Positions 22,607-31,081 of a stretch of DNA of 35,702 nucleotides are shown piece by piece. Every line of letters starts with the position of its first letter. Positions within the stretch are counted from its first letter, which is position 1. Origin of the DNA: Oscillospiraceae bacterium (GTDB taxonomy: Bacteria > Bacillota > Clostridia > Oscillospirales > Ruminococcaceae); assembly GCA_022800935.1 (NCBI GenBank), contig JAAWRH010000035.1:1-35702 (forward strand). The letters run 5' to 3'. The notes under the pieces were generated by a model. That model saw only the letters and a program-made list of their open reading frames with translations, did no database searches and was not told the DNA's origin. The position numbers and the translations under genes were made by a program.

Positions 22607-24016
22607 ATGAAAAAGAAAGTGATTTTAGCCCAGTCCCTGGCAGTGATGCTGGCTTTGACGGCATGTGCCGCGCCGGAGCAATCGGAGGGAGCCCCTGTTG
22701 TATCCGGTTCCGTCAGCAATTCCGAGAAGGCATCCGGAAGTTCAGAAAGCACCCCAACCCCGTCAGCGGGCCAATCGGACGAGATGGTCTATGGAACCGC
22801 CTCCCTGACCTATCAGGAATTCTTTTCCGGCGACGTGACAAGTACCGGCAGCTTTGATGCGGTGTCCTCTGCTACTACCTCCAAATACGAGATCATGCCC
22901 AATATGCTGACTGACTTTAAGGACCCGGAATCCAACGCAGGGGGCTACCATATTACCGGGGTGAAGAACGTCAATGTAGCCGTTGCGGCCAGCGACTATG
23001 AAGCTTATATGGCGGTCAACCCCACCTTTGTCCGCTCCGAAAACGGCGAGCCTGTACAGTATAAAACCGTTTTGATGGAGGACGGCAAGGCGGTTTATTC
23101 CGAAACCAAATTCAATGTTGCCGATACCGTAACCGATGCCAAGGCGGAACTGATTACAGGGGGCAACTGGGGGGATTACCAGATTAACGTGACCGACGGC
23201 GCGAAAACCCACCTGCGCAATACCCGCGAGGATGAGTTCGATATCAACTCACAGATACAGGGCATCATTCTGGAAACGGACAGTGGACTGAAGGTGGGGA
23301 TGGAGCATTTACAGAGCATATGGGTGCAGCCCTATGAGGTTTCCTTCAATGTCCTGGACGACAATAGCCATAACACCCATATTGCGGAATATGACAACCT
23401 TCCTGAGCTCTCCAAGCTGGTAGGGGAGGATCTCACAAAAATTACCTATATTATGCCGGATTCCGCCTATGTCTATGAATTCGATGGAATTTATATCAAA
23501 CCGATCTATAAAGGGGAAATTTCCGCTTCTGTTCCTGAAAGCTATGATGCGGTTACGATTTCCACCAATCAGTTTGACGATTTCGAGAATGGTATGCTGA
23601 CCGTCACGTATACGCTGGGCAGCGGGCGCAGCCGGGAAGTGACAACATTATTGGAGACTCCTTTGACAAATGGGACTGACACCTATGGGCTCAATACAGC
23701 CGAAATTGCCAGTGCGCAGAAGGGCGGTGTTTACAGTGCGTTCATTTCCTCTGAAAGCTACGCCAATATTACAGTTGCGCTGCCCGCAACAGAGGACCAG
23801 AAAGCCGCTTTGCAGGAGCTGGTAACCACCGCGCAGCAAAAATTGACCCAGGATGCTGCCAACCGTTCGCTGGAAGAGCACATCCAGGAAGCGGAGGAGC
23901 TTTTGGGAAAGGATGAAGCGGCCTCTGCGGAGATAGGCTCGCTGATAGCGGAATTGACCCAGCTGACCAGTGATGGGGAAGAAAAGGGCGGCTCCGGCGA
24001 AAAAAAGGCTCATTAA
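22607..24016 (+). CDS. Tp47-like lipoprotein with C-terminal FIVAR-like helices
   Basis: The 469-residue protein is a lipoprotein (lipobox LTAC, cysteine 20) with a Ser/Thr-rich linker to about residue 58. The segment YGTASLTYQEFFSGDV followed by FDAVSSAT (83-90) matches the start of the mature Treponema pallidum 47-kDa lipoprotein (YGYATLSYADYWAG, FDAVSRAT), and the beta-rich body continues to about residue 390; the last 80 residues are helical and resemble a FIVAR repeat with a charged tail. Tp47 binds penicillin, but its natural role is unsettled. Here it is the first gene after an iron-box promoter, upstream of a flavin reductase module, so a surface role in redox or iron handling is inferred. 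Confidence 0.72.
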   Translation: MKKKVILAQSLAVMLALTACAAPEQSEGAPVVSGSVSNSEKASGSSESTPTPSAGQSDEMVYGTASLTYQEFFSGDVTSTGSFDAVSSATTSKYEIMPNMLTDFKDPESNAGGYHITGVKNVNVAVAASDYEAYMAVNPTFVRSENGEPVQYKTVLMEDGKAVYSETKFNVADTVTDAKAELITGGNWGDYQINVTDGAKTHLRNTREDEFDINSQIQGIILETDSGLKVGMEHLQSIWVQPYEVSFNVLDDNSHNTHIAEYDNLPELSKLVGEDLTKITYIMPDSAYVYEFDGIYIKPIYKGEISASVPESYDAVTISTNQFDDFENGMLTVTYTLGSGRSREVTTLLETPLTNGTDTYGLNTAEIASAQKGGVYSAFISSESYANITVALPATEDQKAALQELVTTAQQKLTQDAANRSLEEHIQEAEELLGKDEAASAEIGSLIAELTQLTSDGEEKGGSGEKKAH

Positions 24017-24042
24017 GCCGGCAGGGGAAAGGCGCAAATAGG

Positions 24043-24110
24043 GTTCAGGGGCCTTTTCTGTAAAGGTTCCTGAACGCTTCCGCAGGCAAGGACTATAGAT
24101 TATGCTTGCC
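24043..24110 (+). other. Two intercistronic hairpins without U-tract
   Basis: Between the Tp47-like gene and the next gene, GTTCAGGGGCCTTT (24043-24056) pairs with AAAGGTTCCTGAAC (24062-24075) including two G-U pairs, and GGCAAG (24085-24090) with CTTGCC (24105-24110). Neither is followed by a T run, so they look like processing or attenuating elements that would set the ratio of lipoprotein to reductase. Confidence 0.45.
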
Positions 24111-24176
24111 AACTACATAAACCGCCAATAAAATTTGCAAAAAACATGAAGCCATTGCATTTGGAGGATTAGGGCT

Positions 24177-25265
24177 ATGACGTTTTTCATCTCACTGTGC
24201 CTCGCAGTTTTGTTTGTTTTATCCCTTGGAGGATTTCTCAGGAAAAAACCGGCAGTTTTTTATATGGTATCGGCTGCTGTGGCGGCTGTAACCGCCGGTC
24301 TGACATGGCTTGGTATACCGCTTCCGGCCAGTTTTTCCAGGTGGGTGTGGCCTGTCCTTGCGCGCGGGGGATTGGCTGGCGCATTCTTTGTCATTGTCAT
24401 GGTGACGGGCGCTTTCCCCAACGGCTCCGCCCCCATGAAAAGGCTGGCGCCTGTACGGGGGCAGTTGTCCATCATAGCCTCTATCCTTACTTTGGGGCAT
24501 AACGCGGCTTATGGCAAAACTTATTTTGTACGGCTGTTTACGAATCCGGAGGAACTTCCCCTGAATCAGCTTTTGGCGGCGCTTTGCTCCATTGCGATGC
24601 TGATTATCATGCTTCCGCTTTTTATCACATCTTTTTTGACAGTTCGCAGGCATATGAACCCAAAGAGTTGGAAAAAGCTCCAAAGGTCGGCTTATGTCTT
24701 CTACGGGCTGTTATATTGTCATATCCTTCTGTTGACGGTTCCGGGAGCGCTGAAAGGGGATAGGGGATATCTGCTGACCGTTTTTGTATACAGCGCCGTG
24801 TTCCTCGGCTATGGGGTGTGCCGGATACTGAAAGCTCTTTCGGGCAGGAAAAGCGGGCACCTCGCCAAGAGGCAGATGATTTGCTCGGCTGTCTGCTGTG
24901 CGGCGGCGCTGACGCTTTGCGCCGTGCTGTCGAATCCGGCAGTGGTGGAGGCAGAGGAAATTTTGCCGGAAACAGGAACCTGGCGGGATGGCGTTTTTAC
25001 GGGGAGCGCGATGGGGATGAACGCGCCGGTTGCCGTCAGCGTGACCGTTCAGGAGGGTAAAATCATTGAGATTGTCATTGACTCCAGCAGAGATGACGAG
25101 CCATATTTTACCGACGCATTAACGGTAATCGACGAAATCATCAGCGGAAACAGCGTGGATATTGATACGGTCAGCGGCGCGACCTATTCGTCGGGAGGCA
25201 TCATCGACGCAGTTACAAAGGCACTGGCGCAAGCACAGATAACAGGCGGTGAAGCGGGAGAATGA
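24177..25265 (+). CDS. Ferric-reductase-like membrane protein with FMN-binding domain
   Basis: The 362-residue protein has about seven hydrophobic spans (residues 1-245) with histidines placed as in ferric-reductase/MsrQ-like haem proteins (LGHNAAYG, TVRRHMNPKSW, YCHILLLT). A further span near residues 230-250 leads to an extracytoplasmic FMN-binding domain (RDGVFTGSAMGMNAPVAVSVTVQEGKIIEIVI) ending in VSGATYSSGG; the threonine of SGAT (about residue 336) is the residue to which ApbE attaches FMN in this family. It should carry electrons from membrane haem to the outside surface. Its stop overlaps apbE by 4 bases, which fits the need for flavinylation. Confidence 0.83.
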   Translation: MTFFISLCLAVLFVLSLGGFLRKKPAVFYMVSAAVAAVTAGLTWLGIPLPASFSRWVWPVLARGGLAGAFFVIVMVTGAFPNGSAPMKRLAPVRGQLSIIASILTLGHNAAYGKTYFVRLFTNPEELPLNQLLAALCSIAMLIIMLPLFITSFLTVRRHMNPKSWKKLQRSAYVFYGLLYCHILLLTVPGALKGDRGYLLTVFVYSAVFLGYGVCRILKALSGRKSGHLAKRQMICSAVCCAAALTLCAVLSNPAVVEAEEILPETGTWRDGVFTGSAMGMNAPVAVSVTVQEGKIIEIVIDSSRDDEPYFTDALTVIDEIISGNSVDIDTVSGATYSSGGIIDAVTKALAQAQITGGEAGE

Positions 25266-26266
25266 AGCGTATCATTGCTTTTTTGACGTTCTGCGCCCTG
25301 GCGCTTACAGGCTGTGGCCTCACCCAGACTCCAGAGCTTCAAACGAAAGCTTTTTTCGCCATGGATACCGCCATGGTGCTCAGCGCTTACGGAAAGGAAT
25401 CTCTTCTCCAACAGGCGGAACAGCAAATCATTGCGTTGGAACAGAAGCTTTCGGTGACAGACCCGGACAGCGAAATCTCCGCTCTGAACCGGAACAGAAG
25501 CGGAACGGTGAGCACGGAGACGGCGGAGCTGTTATCCAGCGCCCTTGAGCTGTGCCGGAGGACGGAGGGGGCGCTGGATATCTCCATCTATCCGGTTGTG
25601 AGGGAATGGGGCTTTACCACAGGAGAATATCAGGTCCCGGACCGGTTGGTTCTTGAAGAGGCGCTGCGCCGGGTAGACTATACAAAGGTTATTTTAAAGG
25701 AGGATAATTCCGTCGTACTCGCCCCTAGTATGCAGATTGACCTGGGAAGCGTGGCCAAGGGATATACCGGCGACACGGTTTTATCCTTTTTGGAGGAGAG
25801 CGGGGTTTCCAGCGCGATTCTCAACCTTGGGGGAAATGTACAGACCCTAGGGACAAAGCCCGACGGCTCCCTGTGGCGTGTTGGAATAGCCGCGCCGTCC
25901 GGGGAGGGATATGCCGGGGCGGTAGACGTGGCAGGGAAGGCAGTTATCACCTCCGGAGGGTATCAGCGTTACTTTGAGAAGGAGGGAAAAACCTATTGTC
26001 ACATTATCGACCCCTCTACCGGATGCCCTGTGGAGAACGGACTGCTCTCGGTGACAGTAATCGGTGAAAGCGGCCTTGTCTGTGACGCGCTTTCTACGGG
26101 TTTATTTATAATGGGCCTGGAGCGGGGGGCGGATTTGTGGCGCGGCAGCGATGACTTTGAAGCGATTTTTATTACGGAAAAGGGAATTACCATAACCGCG
26201 GGACTGGAAGAGTGCTTTTCCCCTGATGGAGCATATCGGGATGCGGAGGTGACGGTACTGCACTGA
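25262..26266 (+). CDS. apbE: FAD:protein FMN transferase (ApbE), lipoprotein
   Basis: The 334-residue protein is a lipoprotein (lipobox LTGC, cysteine 18) with the ApbE fold: FFAMDTAMVLSAYG near the start, a central IDLGSVAKGYTGDTVLSFLEE and SAILNLGGNVQTLG, and the later KTYCHIIDPSTGCPVENGLLSVTVIGESGLVCDALST metal and active-site region. ApbE cleaves FAD and links FMN to a threonine in a (S/D)GA(T)-type motif of extracytoplasmic FMN-binding domains. The upstream gene, overlapping by 4 bases, has exactly such a motif, making it the likely substrate. ATG 25262 follows GAAGCGGGAG. Confidence 0.95.
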   Translation: MKRIIAFLTFCALALTGCGLTQTPELQTKAFFAMDTAMVLSAYGKESLLQQAEQQIIALEQKLSVTDPDSEISALNRNRSGTVSTETAELLSSALELCRRTEGALDISIYPVVREWGFTTGEYQVPDRLVLEEALRRVDYTKVILKEDNSVVLAPSMQIDLGSVAKGYTGDTVLSFLEESGVSSAILNLGGNVQTLGTKPDGSLWRVGIAAPSGEGYAGAVDVAGKAVITSGGYQRYFEKEGKTYCHIIDPSTGCPVENGLLSVTVIGESGLVCDALSTGLFIMGLERGADLWRGSDDFEAIFITEKGITITAGLEECFSPDGAYRDAEVTVLH

Positions 26267-26404
26267 TGTATGCTCTTCGCTGGTTTTCCCCAGAAGGGCG
26301 TCTTTATTCCCTAGGGCGTCCGTCGGTTATAACACCTTTGGGCCGCGCTGGCAGGACTTAGGGAAGGCCAAAACATAATTTTTGCAAATTTAACAATATT
26401 CTGG

Positions 26405-26433
26405 TTGCAACCCGGAGCAAAATCAGCTATACT
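26405..26433 (+). promoter_or_regulatory. Promoter of kduI-kduD
   Basis: TTGCAA (26405-26410), 17 bases, TATACT (26428-26433). A second TTGCAAA occurs about 25 bases upstream, so a repeated element may flank the -35. The leader to the kduI start is about 105 bases. Confidence 0.7.
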
Positions 26434-26545
26434 AATAGAAGAAGCGTACCGGTAAAGGCATTTTTGGCAGATTCTGTTTTATGCGGGTACGTCCCACCCC
26501 CAACTGTCTCCTGGGGAGAAATTTTACAATATGGAGGAACGTCAA

Positions 26546-27388
26546 ATGGACATTCGCTATTCCACCAACCAGAAGGATTTCAGGCTCTACACCACTGATG
26601 AAATCAGAGAGGAGTTTCTCATCGAGACCCTTTTTGTCCCCGATGACGTAACCGCGGTATACTCCCATGTGGACCGCATTGTCACCATGGGGGCCATGCC
26701 GGTGAAGGATACCCTCAAGCTGGATAAAAACATCGACTGCTGGAAGAACTTCGGCGTCAACTACTTCCTGGAGCGCCGGGAAATCGGCATCATCAACATC
26801 GGCGGCAAGGGCGTTGTCACCGCTGACGGCCAGGAGTACACCCTGGACCGCATTGAGGGGCTGTACATCTCCATGGGCACCAAGGAAGTCACCCTGAAGG
26901 CCGTGGACCCCGCCAACCCGCCTAAGTTCTATATGTGCTCCACCCCTGCCCACAAGCCCTGCCCCACCACCGCCATTCCCTTTGACAAGGCGGTCCACCG
27001 GGACCTGGGCTCCCTGGCGACCTCCAACGCCCGGACCATCAACCAGTTTGTCCATCCCGACGTGCTGGAGACCTGCCAGCTTTCCATGGGCGTCACCATC
27101 CTCAAGGAGGGCAGCGTCTGGAACACCATGCCCGCCCACACCCATGAGCGCCGCATGGAGGTCTATATGTACTTTGACGTCCCCGAAGACAACGTGGTAT
27201 TCCACTTCATGGGCGAAGCGGACGAGACCCGCCACATTGTCATGAAGAACGAGCAGGCGGTCATCAGCCCCAGCTGGTCCATCCACGCCGGAGCGGGCAC
27301 CAGCAACTATTCCTTTATCTGGGCAATGGCGGGCGAAAACCGCGCCTTTGACGATATGGACGTCATCAAAACCACTGAGCTGAAATAA
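26546..27388 (+). CDS. kduI: 5-dehydro-4-deoxy-D-glucuronate isomerase
   Basis: The 280-residue cupin-type enzyme converts 5-keto-4-deoxyuronate (the open form of unsaturated uronate released by pectin or glycosaminoglycan lyases) to 2,5-diketo-3-deoxygluconate. The metal site PAHTHERRMEVY shows H198, H200 and E205, with a fourth histidine in SWSIHAGAG, corresponding to the known zinc ligands of E. coli KduI. ATG 26546 is chosen because GGAGG lies 8 bases upstream; an ATG 15 bases earlier overlaps that site. Length matches the family. It is followed by kduD after 47 bases. Confidence 0.96.
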   Translation: MDIRYSTNQKDFRLYTTDEIREEFLIETLFVPDDVTAVYSHVDRIVTMGAMPVKDTLKLDKNIDCWKNFGVNYFLERREIGIINIGGKGVVTADGQEYTLDRIEGLYISMGTKEVTLKAVDPANPPKFYMCSTPAHKPCPTTAIPFDKAVHRDLGSLATSNARTINQFVHPDVLETCQLSMGVTILKEGSVWNTMPAHTHERRMEVYMYFDVPEDNVVFHFMGEADETRHIVMKNEQAVISPSWSIHAGAGTSNYSFIWAMAGENRAFDDMDVIKTTELK

Positions 27389-27435
27389 TTGCTTTTCTGC
27401 GGTTTGTCTTATTCTATATTTAGGAGGAATTGATT

Positions 27436-28233
27436 ATGAATTTCAGACTGGACGGTAAAGTCGCATTGATCACAGGCGCTTCCTATGGCATTGGCTTCGC
27501 CATTGCCAAGGGCATGGCGGAAGCCGGGGCGACCATCGTTTTCAACGACATCAAGCAGGAGCTGGTTGACAAGGGCTTGGCCGCCTATGAGGAAATCGGC
27601 ATCAAAGCCCACGGCTATGTCTGCGACGTCACCGACGAGGACGCTGTGGCGCAGTTTGTCGCCAAGGTGGAGCAAGAGGTTGGCAAGATCAACATTCTGG
27701 TCAACAATGCCGGTATCATCATGCGCATCCCCATGGTAGAGATGACCGCCGCACAGTTCCGCAAGGTCATTGACATCGACCTCAACGGTCCCTTCATCAT
27801 GTCCAAAGCCGTTATCCCCTCCATGATTAAAAACGGCGGCGGCAAGATTATCAACATCTGCTCCATGATGAGCGAGCTGGGCCGGGAGACCGTTTCCGCC
27901 TACGCGGCGGCCAAGGGCGGCCTGAAGATGCTGACCAGGAACATCGCCTCCGAGTACGGCGAGTACAACATCCAGTGCAACGGCATTGGGCCGGGCTACA
28001 TTGCCACCCCCCAAACCGCCCCGCTGCGTGAGATTCAGCCGGACGGCAGCAGGCATCCCTTTGACCAGTTTATTATTGCAAAGACTCCCGCGGCCCGTTG
28101 GGGCAACGCGGAGGACCTGGCCGGTCCCGCCGTGTTCCTGGCCTCCGAGGCTTCGGACTTTGTCAACGGTCATATTCTGTATGTTGACGGCGGCATTCTG
28201 GCCTATATCGGCAAGCAGCCCGCCAACGACTAA
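27436..28233 (+). CDS. kduD: 2-deoxy-D-gluconate/2,5-diketo-3-deoxygluconate dehydrogenase
   Basis: A 265-residue short-chain dehydrogenase with the nucleotide motif GASYGIG (14-20), NNAGI and the catalytic tyrosine-lysine pair in YAAAKGG (Y156, K160). The C-terminal TPAARWGNAEDLAGPAVFLASEASDFVNGHILYVDGGILA is typical of KduD-type enzymes. It reduces the KduI product to 2-keto-3-deoxygluconate. ATG 27436 has AGGAGG 8 bases upstream. The KDG kinase and aldolase needed next are not in the window. Confidence 0.93.
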   Translation: MNFRLDGKVALITGASYGIGFAIAKGMAEAGATIVFNDIKQELVDKGLAAYEEIGIKAHGYVCDVTDEDAVAQFVAKVEQEVGKINILVNNAGIIMRIPMVEMTAAQFRKVIDIDLNGPFIMSKAVIPSMIKNGGGKIINICSMMSELGRETVSAYAAAKGGLKMLTRNIASEYGEYNIQCNGIGPGYIATPQTAPLREIQPDGSRHPFDQFIIAKTPAARWGNAEDLAGPAVFLASEASDFVNGHILYVDGGILAYIGKQPAND

Positions 28234-28255
28234 GTTTTTTCCTGAACCATAAGGA

Positions 28256-28295
28256 CAGGCTCCCATCGCAGGGTGTGCGGTGGGAGCCTGTTTTT
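28256..28295 (+). terminator. Intrinsic terminator after kduD
   Basis: CAGGCTCCCA (28256-28265) pairs perfectly with TGGGAGCCTG (28281-28290), followed by TTTTT. The converging rnz gene ends at 28294. Confidence 0.88.
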
Positions 28296-29208
28296 ATTCT
28301 TCGCCGGTCAGCTCTATTTTCAGGCCGTCCTTTCCCGTTTCCGTATTTGGGAATATCTCCCTAGTCTGTTCCAGAAATTCCTCCGGGTCCTGCATGGCCG
28401 GGCTGAAGTGGGTCAGCCACAGCCTTTTCGCCCCTGCCGCCTTTGCCAGGCGGGCGCTTTGGGAGTATAGGCTGTGCTTCTTTTCCGCCACCTTTTCCGC
28501 CATGGCATCGTCGCCGTACATCCCCTCGGCAATCATCAGGTCTGCTCCTCTGGCAAACTCGGCAATCTCCGGGATGGGCAGGGTGTCGGTGCAGTAGGAC
28601 ACTGAAATGGGGGCGCGGGGCCGTTCAATCACCTGCTCCGGGGAAACGCTTCTTCCGTCAGGCAGCTGTACGGTTTCCCCGCTGTGGAGCCTTTTCCAGA
28701 AAGGCTTTGGGACCCCAAGGGCTTCCGCCCTTTCCGGGGAAAAGACCGGCTTGCGCTTGAGGTCTACCCGATAACCGTAACAGGGTATCCGGTGGCTCAG
28801 GGCCATACAGTTGATGGAAAGGCCGCCGAAGCCGGGGATGGCCTCGCCGGGGGAGAGCTCCGCCAGGTGTACCGGGAAGGGCAGGGGAGCGATGACCAGA
28901 AGGGCGGGGATGATTTTGCACAGGCCGGGAGGCCCCGCGATGGTCAGGGGCTGGTCCTGTCCCCGGCCGGTATTGCCCAGGGAAAGGAGCATCCCGGCCA
29001 GGCCCGCCACATGGTCGGCGTGGAAGTGGGTGACGAGCACCATATCCAGGCGGCTGAGGTGCAGGCCGGCTTCCTTCAGGGCAAGCTGCGTGCCCTCGCC
29101 GCAGTCGATGAGGATGGCGTGGCCCTGGTATTCTATCCAGCAGCAGGTCAGCCACCGGTCCACCAGCGGCATAAAGCCCCCTGTGCCGGGCAGACAGACA
29201 TTCAGCAT
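28294..29208 (-). CDS. rnz: Ribonuclease Z-type metallo-beta-lactamase fold nuclease
   Basis: The 304-residue protein has the RNase Z layout: an N-terminal LIDCGEGTQLAL segment, the zinc motif THFHADHVAGL, a downstream H in LSHRIPCYGYRV, and D/H ligands in SVSYCTDTLP, KHSLYSQSARLAKAAGAKRLWLTHFSPAM. Enzymes of this type trim tRNA 3' ends. ATG 29208 has AGGAGG 8 bases upstream. It sits between kduD and the fructuronate reductase gene but in opposite direction to the former and is likely a housekeeping gene separated by its own terminator. The N-terminus lacks the usual GTGxxxP run in standard form (PGTGGFMP), a mild oddity. Confidence 0.9.
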   Translation of the reverse strand: MLNVCLPGTGGFMPLVDRWLTCCWIEYQGHAILIDCGEGTQLALKEAGLHLSRLDMVLVTHFHADHVAGLAGMLLSLGNTGRGQDQPLTIAGPPGLCKIIPALLVIAPLPFPVHLAELSPGEAIPGFGGLSINCMALSHRIPCYGYRVDLKRKPVFSPERAEALGVPKPFWKRLHSGETVQLPDGRSVSPEQVIERPRAPISVSYCTDTLPIPEIAEFARGADLMIAEGMYGDDAMAEKVAEKKHSLYSQSARLAKAAGAKRLWLTHFSPAMQDPEEFLEQTREIFPNTETGKDGLKIELTGEE

Positions 29209-29249
29209 ATCAAACGCCTCCTTTTTTATTTTGCAGGCTTTTGCGTGGA

Positions 29250-29286
29250 AAAGAAAGCGCCGCCGGAGATATCCCCAAACGGCGCT
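29250..29286 (-). terminator. Terminator after the fructuronate reductase gene
   Basis: On the minus strand AGCGCCG (29286-29280) pairs with CGGCGCT (29262-29256), followed by TTCTTTT. It separates the uxuB-like gene from rnz, which lie in the same orientation. Confidence 0.7.
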
Positions 29287-29315
29287 GTAATAATTTTGGG
29301 ATAACCTATAGAACT

Positions 29316-30917
29316 CTATTGTACCACGCGGTGGAGCACCTTCCGGACCGCTCCGGGGGCCTCTATCATCTCCTGGAACAGCTTTTCAACCGTTTCCGCC
29401 ATTCCAACGGCATACAGGTCCACCCCAAAGATTCCCTGGTTGGAGAGGAGCGGCTTGAGGGTTTCGCCGGGCACAATGGTGCTGCCCAGAGAAATGCCCT
29501 TCAGGGTCTGCTGCACCGAATCCAGCAGGGGATCGGGGCTGGGGTCAAAGGCGGCGCCGCTGTCGCCGATGCCCATGACGTACCGGCACCATCCCGCAAA
29601 GACAAGGGGAATTACCTTCAGGTCCTCCAGCTTCAGGTCAGGGCGCTTGAGATAGGCCTGAATGGTCTGGCCGAAGCGGATAGGCAGCTTTTGGGAAGTG
29701 TCGGTGGCGATTCTCTGGGGGGTGTCAGGCATAAAGGGGTTGGGGAGACGGATGTTGACCACCTCGTCGATAAAGTCCTTTGGCTTGATAATGCCGGGGT
29801 CCACCACAACCGGCATTCCCTCCACATAGCCCAGGCGTTTGACCATGGCCAGGAGGTCCGGATCGCCCATTTCCTGGCAGATGGTCTCAAAGCCCAGGAG
29901 GCAGCCGAATACCGCCAGGGAGGTGTGCAGGGGATTGAGGCAGGTGCAGACCTTCATCCGCTCCACCTGATCGACGGTTTCACGGCTGGCAAACAGCACC
30001 CCCGCCTTTTCCAGGGGAGGACGGCCCGCCGGGAAGTGGTCTTCAATGACCAGATACTGGGCCTGCTCCGCGTTGACAAAGGGGGCGGTGTAGGTTTTCT
30101 TCTGGGTGATAATCACACCGGCGTCCTCAAAACCGTCGGATTTCAGCATCTCCTGGACCTTTTCGTCGGGCCGGGGTGTGATTTTATCGATCATACTCCA
30201 GGGGAAGGATACCTTTTGAGGATCATTCAGGTAGTCGATGAATGCCTGGGGGACATGTCCCTTTTCCAGCCACTTGCCGGCAATCTCCAGAATAGCGGAC
30301 TTCAGCTTGTCCCCGTTGTGGGAGCAGTTGTCCATGCTGGTCATGGCGATGGGAAGGCTGCCGCAGGCGTAGCGGTGGAGCAGAAGGGCGGTGAGCTTGC
30401 CCATCAGGCTCTTGGGCTGGGCGGAGGGGGAGTCGATGTCCTGCTGAACGTCCGGAATGTAGCTCCCGGACGCGCCCCGCAGGCTGTAACCCTTTTCGGT
30501 AATGGTAAAGCTGACCATTTGCAGGGAAGGGGAGGCAAATATGGATTTGATCTCGGCCCAGTCTTCACCCTCCGCCAGATAGGAGGCGGTGACGCTGCCG
30601 ATGACCTCCTTGTCAATGGAGCCGTCGGCCTTTAGGGTGACGAGGAGGCTGAGGTTATCATAGGGGCGGTAGGCCTTCTCAATGATTTCGGTGTCAAAGG
30701 ACTCGCAGACCACAATGCCCCGGTCGTATTCGCCGGTGTTGAGCAAGCGCTGGCTCAGCGCCGCCGGGAAGGCACGGAAGATATTGCCCGCGCCGAAGTG
30801 AACCCAGCTTGGGGACTTTTTCGTAGCGGCGGCGACCTCCTCGCGGCGGTATTGGGGCAGAGTGTATCCCTTTTCCTTCCAGGATGCGGATGGGTCCTGA
30901 TAGTTGAGCAATTTCAT
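29316..30917 (-). CDS. uxuB: Mannitol dehydrogenase-family oxidoreductase, probably D-fructuronate reductase
   Basis: A 533-residue long-chain polyol dehydrogenase with the N-terminal nucleotide site WVHFGAGNIFRA, the family motif SMDNCSHNGDKL around residue 205, and the C-terminal half with CLNPLHTSLAVFGCLLG and the catalytic-lysine region DFIDEVVNIRLPNPFMPDTPQRIATDTSQKLPIRFG. Family members reduce fructuronate to mannonate (UxuB), tagaturonate to altronate, or oxidise mannitol; proximity to kduI/kduD and a sugar importer favours fructuronate. ATG 30917 follows AGGAGG at 9 bases, with a perfect promoter at 30982-31010. Confidence 0.85.
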   Translation of the reverse strand: MKLLNYQDPSASWKEKGYTLPQYRREEVAAATKKSPSWVHFGAGNIFRAFPAALSQRLLNTGEYDRGIVVCESFDTEIIEKAYRPYDNLSLLVTLKADGSIDKEVIGSVTASYLAEGEDWAEIKSIFASPSLQMVSFTITEKGYSLRGASGSYIPDVQQDIDSPSAQPKSLMGKLTALLLHRYACGSLPIAMTSMDNCSHNGDKLKSAILEIAGKWLEKGHVPQAFIDYLNDPQKVSFPWSMIDKITPRPDEKVQEMLKSDGFEDAGVIITQKKTYTAPFVNAEQAQYLVIEDHFPAGRPPLEKAGVLFASRETVDQVERMKVCTCLNPLHTSLAVFGCLLGFETICQEMGDPDLLAMVKRLGYVEGMPVVVDPGIIKPKDFIDEVVNIRLPNPFMPDTPQRIATDTSQKLPIRFGQTIQAYLKRPDLKLEDLKVIPLVFAGWCRYVMGIGDSGAAFDPSPDPLLDSVQQTLKGISLGSTIVPGETLKPLLSNQGIFGVDLYAVGMAETVEKLFQEMIEAPGAVRKVLHRVVQ

Positions 30918-30981
30918 TTTGTCAATCCTCCTGCTTTTTTGATGGGGGTAAGCTGAATTTTATGATCTTTTTTCTTTTAAT

Positions 30982-31010
30982 ATTATATCCGCTGGGGAAG
31001 TGGCTGTCAA
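30982..31010 (-). promoter_or_regulatory. Perfect sigma-A promoter of the uxuB-like gene
   Basis: On the minus strand TTGACA (31010-31005), 17 bases, TATAAT (30987-30982). Exact consensus at both hexamers. Confidence 0.88.
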
Positions 31011-31013
31011 TGT

Positions 31014-31081
31014 AAAAAAGCCTTGAGTTTCCGCATTTTTCAATAAACTACCTGTATTCATGCGGGTTTCAAGGCTTTTTT
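31014..31081. terminator. Orphan bidirectional terminator-like hairpin
   Basis: AAAAAAGCCTTGA (31014-31026) pairs perfectly with TCAAGGCTTTTTT (31069-31081) and an inner CCGCAT/ATGCGG pair extends the stem. U-runs follow on both strands. No gene lies directly upstream on either strand: to the left is the minus-strand promoter of uxuB, to the right 350 gene-free bases. It may insulate the divergent promoters, terminate an unseen short transcript, or be an operator. Confidence 0.7.

Noticed and set aside
24017-24176. FMN riboswitch before the flavin genes
   Set aside because: Two hairpins exist but the conserved FMN-aptamer sequence elements are absent.
29241-30635. 464-codon open frame on the plus strand
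   Set aside because: Antisense to the uxuB-like gene, which has a perfect promoter, ribosome site and family motifs.
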